Made by a program: the position numbers and the translations under genes. From Acidovorax soli (lineage in GTDB: Bacteria > Pseudomonadota > Gammaproteobacteria > Burkholderiales > Burkholderiaceae_C), in contig NZ_FNQJ01000034.1 in NCBI RefSeq assembly GCF_900107605.1, positions 1 to 35,867 on the forward strand: a stretch of 35,867 nucleotides of DNA, in the 5' to 3' direction. Every line of letters starts with the position of its first letter. Positions within the stretch are counted from its first letter, which is position 1. This document shows positions 31,215 through 35,867 of this stretch, piece by piece. A model generated the notes under the pieces. That model saw only the letters and a list, made by a program, of their open reading frames with translations. It ran no database searches and was not told where the DNA came from.

Positions 31215-31805
31215 TCACTTCCCGCAGGCTTGCATCGCCCGAATCGTTTTCCAACGCTCGGCACGCTCAGCATCGGACACCGTCATGCTGGATGCGGATG
31301 TGATCGCGTTGTTGATCTCGTGCTGTGTTGGGCAAGGGCCAGTGGCACGAGATGGCGTTGAACCAATTGGAGCTCCTGGCCTGTGTTGGATCGAATCAAC
31401 CACACCATTGCGCGTGTACACCAGCCAGGTTTCCTGCGGGCGCTCATAGATCACCTGCTCAGACTGGGTGCCGTTGTAGTTATTTGCGTTGACTTTGGTT
31501 GCCGGCCCCATCGCCTCCTGGAGCTGAGCCAATGTCATTCCCACCAGTGGCTTGCGCGTACGAATGGCCTCCGCCATCTCGTTGTCGCGTTTCATTTTTT
31601 CAAGGCGGGCTTGTGCATCCCCGGTGGCACCGGCACTGGCCGCAGGTGCGGACGTTGATCGAATGTTGAGCCTCTCGCCCTTGCCATCGGCACAAGGCGC
31701 ATCCTGAAACACCACCTTGCCATCATGCCCTGTGCACTTGTTGATGGCCCAGGCCGGGGTGGCAGACAGCATCACGGCCGTGAGAAGAATGGCTGGTTTG
31801 AACAT
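31215..31805 (-). CDS. DUF4124 domain-containing exported protein
   Basis: This 196-residue protein has a Sec signal peptide, MFKPAILLTAVMLSATPAWA, with likely cleavage after residue 20. The mature N-terminus INKCTGHDGKVVFQDAPCAD is a DUF4124 signature: two cysteines around a G-K-V-x-F-x-D core. A helical segment (QARLEKMKRDNEMAEAIRT) and a region with SmpA/OmlA-like flavour (VGMTLAQLQEAMGPATKVN..., ending VYTRNGVVDSI) follow. The last part, GPCPTQHEINNAITSAS, may add another disulphide. It should be periplasmic. GGGAG upstream supports ATG 31805. It has no operon partner in view. Confidence 0.85.
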   Translation of the reverse strand: MFKPAILLTAVMLSATPAWAINKCTGHDGKVVFQDAPCADGKGERLNIRSTSAPAASAGATGDAQARLEKMKRDNEMAEAIRTRKPLVGMTLAQLQEAMGPATKVNANNYNGTQSEQVIYERPQETWLVYTRNGVVDSIQHRPGAPIGSTPSRATGPCPTQHEINNAITSASSMTVSDAERAERWKTIRAMQACGK

Positions 31806-31823
31806 GGCTTCGCTCCCTTGTCT

Positions 31824-31997
31824 CTACTTTCGGTTGCGTTCAATGCGTTCTTGGCGTGCGGCATGGAATGCCGCCATCGCCTGCGGCCCGCTTTCCAGGG
31901 CGTGTTCCCATCCCTTGGTCAACGCAGTCTTATCGGCTGCGGCAGCTGGTTTCAGTTTCTCCAACAAGCGTGGCATACGCGGTTTGTTTTTGCTCAT
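31824..31997 (-). CDS. Small hypothetical basic protein
   Basis: This 57-residue peptide begins MSKNKPRMPRLLEKLKP and ends FHAARQERIERNRK, predicted helical and basic. A longer version from 32027 adds ten residues. No ribosome site or family is evident. The support is its host-like codon use and position 18 bases before the DUF4124 gene on the same strand. Confidence 0.42.
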   Translation of the reverse strand: MSKNKPRMPRLLEKLKPAAAADKTALTKGWEHALESGPQAMAAFHAARQERIERNRK

Positions 31998-32119
31998 AGT
32001 CGGTATGCAGGTCGAGCCGTTTGGCACGCTTGCAAATCAGCATGGCATCTCCGTACAGTCGGGGAAACAAAAAACGGCACTGGTGCGGCGCACCTTGCCT
32101 GTGCGGCAGTCCGCCTTGC

Positions 32120-32145
32120 GCAGCCCCCCGGGTGGCAGGGGCTCA
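32120..32145 (-). terminator. Possible hairpin terminator after the acidic small protein gene
   Basis: AGCCCC (32122-32127) and GGGGCT (32138-32143) can pair over a 10-base loop, overlapping the stop codon of the gene at 32143-32391. No T-run follows, so termination is uncertain. Confidence 0.3.
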
Positions 32146-32391
32146 GTGCGTCACAAACTCGTAAGTCACCGCCTCGCTCTCCACCATGTCCAGGATGTCG
32201 TTGAGCACATCGTCGTCATCGGTGCTGCTCCAGGTTTCCTCGGGGTTGCTGGCAAACAGCGGCTCGATGGCCACGTCCATGAAAACGCCATTGGGCAGCT
32301 TGAGTACCGGCGTGCCTTCGGAGGTGCCCACCAGTTCCCAGTCGTCCGGCACGGACATTTCAAGCTGGATGGTGACATTGAGTTTTTTCAT
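32143..32391 (-). CDS. Small acidic hypothetical protein
   Basis: This 82-residue protein begins MKKLNVTIQLEMSVPDDWEL and has a strongly acidic C-terminal half (WSSTDDDDVLNDILDMVES). ATG 32391 is preceded by AAGGAA at good spacing, which decides the start over the upstream-extended form. No family is recognised. The beta-strand start and acidic tail recall small phage or plasmid accessory proteins, including DNA mimics, but this is speculation. Confidence 0.62.
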   Translation of the reverse strand: MKKLNVTIQLEMSVPDDWELVGTSEGTPVLKLPNGVFMDVAIEPLFASNPEETWSSTDDDDVLNDILDMVESEAVTYEFVTH

Positions 32392-32464
32392 GGCGGGTTC
32401 CTTGGGGAATAAGGCGGCGAGGGTAACCCAATTTGGTGACAAATGGGCATTTTGTTCAGCAGGA

Positions 32465-32492
32465 ACAAGCGCCATAAGCTATTAAAAAGAGA
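32465..32492 (+). repeat. Half of a family B repeat
   Basis: CAAGCGCCATAAGCTATTAA followed by AAAGAGAGCG matches the right half of the 33051-33106 copy (AAGCGCTAGCAGCTATGAAAACAGGAG). The left arm is missing. The following stretch to 32707 shows no supported gene. Confidence 0.4.
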
Positions 32493-32707
32493 GCGTTTGA
32501 AGCCCGTCCGATAGGGTGTGAATGCATGGTCCGGCCTGCCAACCCCGCCACGCCCGCGCTATGCGACAGCGGGTATAGCCCACGCTGTGCGCGCCAAAGC
32601 CGCAATCCATGGGCACGGACGGCACCCACTCGCCCCCCTTTTTTACGACGAACGGCTGATGACGGGTTCGACGCCGTGCAACGAAACAGGCCCCCGTCGT
32701 TGAACCA

Positions 32708-33025
32708 TTACGCAGCGATGGGCTGGGCGCGGTAGCTCTCGCCGCCCTCGGCCCAGGCCAGCAGCCGGTCGATGTTGGGGTGCTTGCCCGGAAACGCCCG
32801 CGCATCCGCCACATGTTCGGCATACCACTCCAGCCCCAGGCCGGCCGCCGCAGGCGAAATGCTGCCGCCATACAGCGCCGCCAGCGCGGCATACACCACC
32901 AGAGAGCCGGTCTGGCCGGGCTTGTTCTCGATGGTGGCCAGCACCTGGCCATTGGCATCCTGCAGCTGCAGGGCGGCGAAGTGGCTGGCGGAGGGGAGTT
33001 GTTTCAGGCGGTCTGCGAAGTTCAT
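32708..33025 (-). CDS. DUF2322-like small protein
   Basis: This 105-residue protein starts MNFADRLKQLPSASHFAALQ. It contains IENKPGQTGSLVVYAALAAL and ends with YAEHVADARAFPGKHPNIDR, phrases I associate with the DUF2322 family. The function of the family is unknown. An open extension to 33052 adds nine residues (MIRIFFNTS) without homology. No clear ribosome site precedes ATG 33025. Confidence 0.75.
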   Translation of the reverse strand: MNFADRLKQLPSASHFAALQLQDANGQVLATIENKPGQTGSLVVYAALAALYGGSISPAAAGLGLEWYAEHVADARAFPGKHPNIDRLLAWAEGGESYRAQPIAA

Positions 33026-33050
33026 GGAGGTATTGAAGAATATTCTGATC

Positions 33051-33106
33051 AAAATGGCTTCTGGCGCTTTATGGATAAGCGCTAGCAGCTATGAAAACAG
33101 GAGTTT
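33051..33106 (+). repeat. Short hairpin repeat, family B, best-preserved copy
   Basis: AAAATGGCTTCTGGCGCTTT, ATGGATAAGCGCTAGCAGCT, then ATGAAAACAGGAG. The centre is GCGCTT (33064-33069) with AAGCGC (33077-33082). It is used here as the reference copy. It occupies most of the spacer between the GIY-YIG-like gene and the DUF2322-like gene. Confidence 0.7.
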
Positions 33107-33146
33107 TATTGTACTTTCCGTTGCCCGTGCAATGGGCGCTAGCCTC

Positions 33147-33473
33147 TTACGCCTGCCACACCCCAAACCCCGCCGAGCGCAGGTCGATACCAATCTCGAT
33201 CTCCCGGTCCACCGCCTCTTCATAGCCCATGGGGTTGAATCCCTCATACAGATCGGGCAGCAGCCGCAGGCCGTATTGCGTGACAAACCGGTTGGCCTGG
33301 ATGCCCGCCTTGTGCTTGTCAAACCGCACATCCGGGTTCAGGCCCGTCATGCCCACATACACGCAGGGCTTGCCGTCGATGTAGCCGGGGTTGTTCTTGC
33401 GAAAGCGGGGGCCGGTCAGCACGTCTTTGGGGAGTTCGACCACGTAGACGTGGTGGTGCGGGCGGCGGGGCAT
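33147..33473 (-). CDS. GIY-YIG-like small protein
   Basis: This 108-residue protein has HVYVVEL (the GIY-like strand) and, some 24 residues later, CVYVGMTGLNPDVRFDKHKAG. The latter resembles the YIG strand and the following conserved helix of GIY-YIG nucleases. A late glutamate in GYEEAVDREIEIG could be the metal ligand. The first tyrosine strand differs from the consensus, so activity is uncertain. Single-domain GIY-YIG proteins of this size act in DNA repair, in mobile elements, or have no known role. Confidence 0.68.
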   Translation of the reverse strand: MPRRPHHHVYVVELPKDVLTGPRFRKNNPGYIDGKPCVYVGMTGLNPDVRFDKHKAGIQANRFVTQYGLRLLPDLYEGFNPMGYEEAVDREIEIGIDLRSAGFGVWQA

Positions 33474-33487
33474 GGTGTGGTTTTAGG

Positions 33488-33541
33488 TAAAAAATGGCAT
33501 CACTGCAAGTGGAATCAGCGCAAACAGCTACTAAAAATATA
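33488..33541 (+). repeat. Degenerate family B-related repeat
   Basis: AAAAAATGGCATCACTGCAA, GTGGAATCAGCGCAAACAGC, TACTAAAAATATAG. It pairs with 14680-14725 as a sub-variant. The remainder of 33542-33718 shows no gene that I can support. Confidence 0.45.
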
Positions 33542-33718
33542 GCGCAGCGCAAGAGCCGATCAGCGCGAAGTGCCCGGCGCACTCAAAACGTCGCCCCATC
33601 CGGCTTAGCGCGGTGGCTCACGATGGTCCACCATGACACCCGATGAACCGGGCTGCGGCGCAGACGATCTGTTGTGCTGGTGTGCCCCTGGCGCCCAGCC
33701 GGGGGCCTGGAGCCGCTC

Positions 33719-34036
33719 TTACTGCGCGCTCCCCAGCGTTGCCAGCAGCCGGGCGCTCACCTCGGCTGCATCGGGCGTGGCGAACTGCATGTTGTGCTGC
33801 TCCGTCAGCGGGCCGTGGCCGGGCTCCATGCCACCGGCAGCGTCGTAGCCCATGGCCTTGAACTTCCAGACCCCGCCCACTTGTTTGAGCGAGCCCACAT
33901 GCGCGCCATCGGCCGTGTGCACCGCCACCACACCAGCGTTGACGGGCAACAACCGCAAGGGGCCCGCCAGCGGGCCGGGCGGCACGTGGGCGAAGGTTGG
34001 TGTGAAGGTAGGCGTCATGGGCTGGGTCAGAGGCAT
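33719..34036 (-). CDS. Hypothetical protein
   Basis: This is a 105-residue protein (99 if started at ATG 34018). The composition looks protein-like: HTADGAHVGSLKQVGGVWKF followed by KAMGYDAAGGMEPGHGPLTE, and ends with SARLLATLGSAQ. The G-VGSL-x-x-V-G-G-x-WKFKA pattern suggests a small beta-sheet protein. No family is recognised and neither start has a ribosome site. It is the last gene before the attC-like site. Confidence 0.52.
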   Translation of the reverse strand: MPLTQPMTPTFTPTFAHVPPGPLAGPLRLLPVNAGVVAVHTADGAHVGSLKQVGGVWKFKAMGYDAAGGMEPGHGPLTEQHNMQFATPDAAEVSARLLATLGSAQ

Positions 34037-34129
34037 AGCAATGTTTGTATCTCAAAAGCCCGGTGCCCGCCGCCCAGCGCCATGCTGGCCCCGAGCACTG
34101 TCATGAACGACGACGCGCTGTAGGCCATA

Positions 34130-34203
34130 GGGGGGGCTTATTGGGAACCGATCGAAGTCTGTCTACGGCCAAGAGCTGCCGCTGGCGGTAAATAGAAGCA
34201 GGC
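34130..34203. other. Non-coding DNA between the attC-like site and the preceding hypothetical gene
   Basis: A G7 run (34130-34136) opens a stretch with no open frame of note. Together with 34037-34129 it separates the host-style gene at 33719-34036 from the attC-like element and may mark the outer border of an inserted segment. Confidence 0.3.
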
Positions 34204-34308
34204 GCTCAACGAACTAGTTAACTGGCGCCGGAGCCCGAAGGGCGCAGGGCACCAACAGCGGCCAATAAAATGCCGAAGGCATGGCGGCTGTTGGCGTCCA
34301 CGTTGAAC
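34204..34308 (-). other. Candidate integron attC recombination site
   Basis: On the + strand the ends are GCTCAAC (34204-34210, fits RYYYAAC) and GTTGAAC (34302-34308, fits GTTRRRY), 105 nt in all. The inside folds as an imperfect inverted repeat. CTGGCGCC (34222-34229) pairs with GGCGTCCAC (34293-34301) leaving one unpaired base; CCAACAGC (34252-34259) pairs with GCTGTTGG (34287-34294); ATGCC-GAA-GGCAT (34270-34282) closes the tip. These are the known traits of attC sites: core boxes, paired arms with an extrahelical base, and variable hairpin centre. It begins six bases after the DUF262-HNH stop codon, the normal gene-attC distance in a cassette. Confidence 0.6.
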
Positions 34309-34314
34309 GCCCAG

Positions 34315-35655
34315 TTATACCGCCTCGTTCCTTGGTCGCGACCAATTGCAATAGCGATGAGTAAGCCTTGCGTTTTCCGGGATTGTCCTTCCTCCCATCC
34401 AGTATTGCTTGATGTGGTCTAACGCCGCATCGTCCACACTGCTAATTCTCTGGCCGCATATCGCGCATGTCGCATCCTTTTCTATTAGTTCCTCCTTAAG
34501 TTTGTAAGAGAAGCATCTGGGTTCCTTTTGGCCGACGCCAAGAATTCCTTGCAGCGTAGATCGCCACTTGTCGAATCGCACAGTGACTGCTTGTACGGAA
34601 CTTGTAGACAGTTCTATCGAATCAATAAATGATTGATCCTCTGTCATTAGATGAATTAGGGCTTCCTTGATGGAATCAAGGTTTTGGAAAACCTTGTTTT
34701 TGTCCTCTTTTGCAAAAGAGTACATCAGTATGTCGTATAGTGACACATTGAATTTCTTTGGTTCCCAATATCCATTGGGGTCCTCTGGCTTGCCCTTGTA
34801 GTATCGCTTGAAAGCGTTTTTATCGAATATTGATCTTATAATTTGGCAGGCATTTTTGAATGCTGCCTTCAATTCTATTAGATCCTTGTCTGATATGTCT
34901 TTCTTTTCTTGTGACTCGCTGTTGAGGAATGCTCTTATTGGGGCCTTATAATTGAGATAGGTTTTGTGGTAAAACGCGCAGAATCTCAAAACAAGCTCGA
35001 CGTCTCTCATCCGCTTGTCTTGTGTCTTTAGGCCGCATAGATACATGAAATCCGGATCAAGTGACATCTCTCGGAGGGCTGTGTTGAGTTTCCCTCTATA
35101 CAAACAGTTGCGCAACTCTTGGTCATTAAGTTGGACGGAGCCTGTATTTAGTCTCTCAAATATCTCGAACTTAAGATCCTCGCTAGAATCTTTCTGGAAG
35201 GTGATGGCGCGAATTTTGTAATAACGAATTTTGTCCTGAATTTCCTCGGAAAGTTCGCTGAATTTCCTTCCGTTCAAGTCGGTGCAGACATTTAGCCCGC
35301 CAAGTTTAAATACTTTTCCATCAGGAAAAACCCCCTCGATAAATGAGAAGAAGGATGTGAGCCTTTGCTGCCCATCAATGACGTACTCCTTGCCATCTTT
35401 TTCTTCAGATAGGTAGATGATCGGCAGTGGAATGGAAAGGATTGCTGATTCGATGAGCTTGCTTGCCTTTACGGCGTCCCAAACATACTGACGCTGGAAG
35501 TCAGGCTGAAGAACTAGCCTGCCCCTTGTTTTTTTGTTGTGCAGCGAATCAATTTCCAGGTCGCCACTGGACGTAAAAATCTTTTTGCTCTCTGCGGGCA
35601 ACGCTACGTCTTCAGTGTCGTCAGACTCAATAGTTAAATCGAATTCATCTTCCAT
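34315..35655 (-). CDS. DUF262-HNH endonuclease (GmrSD-like single-chain restriction protein)
   Basis: This is a 446-residue protein. The N-terminal DUF262 domain contains PDFQRQYVWD and YVIDGQQRLTSFFSF. The DGQQR motif (94-98) is the nucleotide-hydrolysing, ParB/Srx-like signature of GmrS. A helical middle with FEIFERLNTGSVQLNDQELR (also typical) follows. The C-terminus is an HNH nuclease with zinc-type cysteines: CAIC (397-400), LDHIKQYWMGG (Asp413-His414), ENARLTHRYCNW (Asn428, His433, Cys436-Asn437). GmrSD enzymes cut DNA with modified bases such as glucosylated hydroxymethylcytosine; here an HNH domain stands where DUF1524 is common. The gene is far richer in A/T than its neighbours, with AAGGA before ATG 35655. 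An attC-like site follows directly. A role in phage defence is inference from family and context. Confidence 0.9.
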   Translation of the reverse strand: MEDEFDLTIESDDTEDVALPAESKKIFTSSGDLEIDSLHNKKTRGRLVLQPDFQRQYVWDAVKASKLIESAILSIPLPIIYLSEEKDGKEYVIDGQQRLTSFFSFIEGVFPDGKVFKLGGLNVCTDLNGRKFSELSEEIQDKIRYYKIRAITFQKDSSEDLKFEIFERLNTGSVQLNDQELRNCLYRGKLNTALREMSLDPDFMYLCGLKTQDKRMRDVELVLRFCAFYHKTYLNYKAPIRAFLNSESQEKKDISDKDLIELKAAFKNACQIIRSIFDKNAFKRYYKGKPEDPNGYWEPKKFNVSLYDILMYSFAKEDKNKVFQNLDSIKEALIHLMTEDQSFIDSIELSTSSVQAVTVRFDKWRSTLQGILGVGQKEPRCFSYKLKEELIEKDATCAICGQRISSVDDAALDHIKQYWMGGRTIPENARLTHRYCNWSRPRNEAV

Positions 35656-35673
35656 CTCAAAAAGTCCTTTCTT

Positions 35674-35681
35674 GGGGGGGG
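35674..35681. repeat. G8 homopolymer tract in the leader of the DUF262-HNH gene
   Basis: Eight consecutive G on the + strand (C8 in the coding direction) lie 18 bases before the ATG, between any promoter and the ribosome site. Such tracts can slip during replication. Confidence 0.5.
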
Positions 35682-35692
35682 ATAAGGTAATG

Positions 35693-35736
35693 TAGACCGC
35701 ACCAAGCCGCAGGCCATATCTGGCGCTTGCGGTCTA
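35693..35736. promoter_or_regulatory. Perfect 9-bp inverted repeat upstream of the DUF262-HNH gene
   Basis: TAGACCGCA (35693-35701) and TGCGGTCTA (35728-35736) are exact complements, with partly paired inner bases (CCAAGC and GCGCTT). It could be an operator, a terminator of an upstream cassette, or the stem of a second recombination site, although no GTTRRRY core is present. From here to the right edge no gene is supported. Confidence 0.4.
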
Positions 35737-35867
35737 AACTGGCACGCAGAAAACGCTGCAAGGGGCTTGTAGCCTAGGGATGTCCTGAACAACTCGAATT
35801 TGTGAGTGCTAGAAGGCAGCCGCGTTCAGGCAGCGCGATGGAGACCGTTTGGGCAGCACTTGGGCCT

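Noticed and set aside
32482..32707. Minus-strand frame after the DUF2322-like gene
   Set aside because: The peptide is Trp/Arg/Gly-rich and merely extends a shifted frame of the DUF2322-like gene; no start or ribosome site of its own.
34204..34308. Reading the attC-like element as a simple transcription terminator
   Set aside because: A plain terminator would not need the two core heptamers at its borders, and there is no T-run. Still, the terminator reading remains the main alternative if the covariance search fails.
35750..35867. Right-edge sequence considered as the end of an insertion sequence
   Set aside because: GGGATGTCCTGAACAACTCG looks vaguely like an IS5-type terminus, but no transposase or matching inverted end is visible within the window.
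1..35867. tRNA, rRNA and CRISPR arrays
   Set aside because: I looked for T-loop motifs, rRNA landmarks and regularly spaced direct repeats with unique spacers; none was convincing.

Overview
The window reads as a chromosomal segment of a GC-rich betaproteobacterium of the order Burkholderiales, most likely family Comamonadaceae (Acidovorax-like). The basis is the protein repertoire (Bug-type solute receptors, a RibB-X hybrid, Burkholderiales-style small conserved proteins), the strong G/C third-position bias, and short dispersed hairpin repeats that I recall from this family. No rRNA or tRNA gene and no CRISPR array was seen.

Region 1 (1-5224, + strand) is a four-gene catabolic block: an AidB-type acyl-CoA dehydrogenase, two Bug/TctC-type periplasmic receptors and a CaiB/BaiF CoA-transferase. 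Together they could capture a carboxylic acid, activate it by CoA transfer and oxidise it. No TctA/TctB membrane components are present. Region 2 (5234-14016, - strand) is a long housekeeping run read right to left: DUF938 methyltransferase, [2Fe-2S] ferredoxin, ribB-X, ribH, nusB, aminotransferase, ybgC, tolQ, tolR, tolA and trhP. Several junctions overlap by 1-4 bases. A dispersed repeat lies between tolQ and tolR, and tolB/pal do not follow tolA. Region 3 (14017-14379) is non-coding and carries a 135-bp-period tandem duplication, each unit with a perfect DnaA box. Region 4 (14380-18256) has DUF427, a NUDT19-like Nudix hydrolase, a divergent SDR dehydrogenase and E. coli-type gshA.

Region 5 (18257-20060) looks acquired: a less GC-rich beta-propeller lipoprotein with non-coding flanks and an 18-bp perfect palindrome. 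Region 6 (20061-30297) is again core-like: an oxidoreductase-like small protein, a two-TM protein, YlqF/RbgA GTPase, DUF924, TruC, a DHH phosphoesterase, a thermonuclease homologue, VanZ-like, PanE-like, a lipoprotein, RluE, GltS and an M23 peptidase. Most of these sit in convergent or divergent pairs.

Region 7 (30298-35867) is accessory. It starts with a decayed phage morphogenesis remnant followed by its terminator. Next come small orphan genes (DUF4124, DUF2322-like, GIY-YIG-like and hypotheticals). It ends with an AT-rich single-chain DUF262-HNH protein, resembling GmrSD-type modification-dependent restriction enzymes. Immediately 3' of that gene is a 105-nt imperfect inverted repeat with the features of an integron attC site. 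This candidate defence gene in a candidate integron cassette is the most interesting object in the window.

Two repeat families cross these regions: a roughly 100-120 bp element found directly after the stop codons of tolQ and rluE, and a roughly 40-50 bp hairpin element with five clear and three weaker copies in intergenic DNA.
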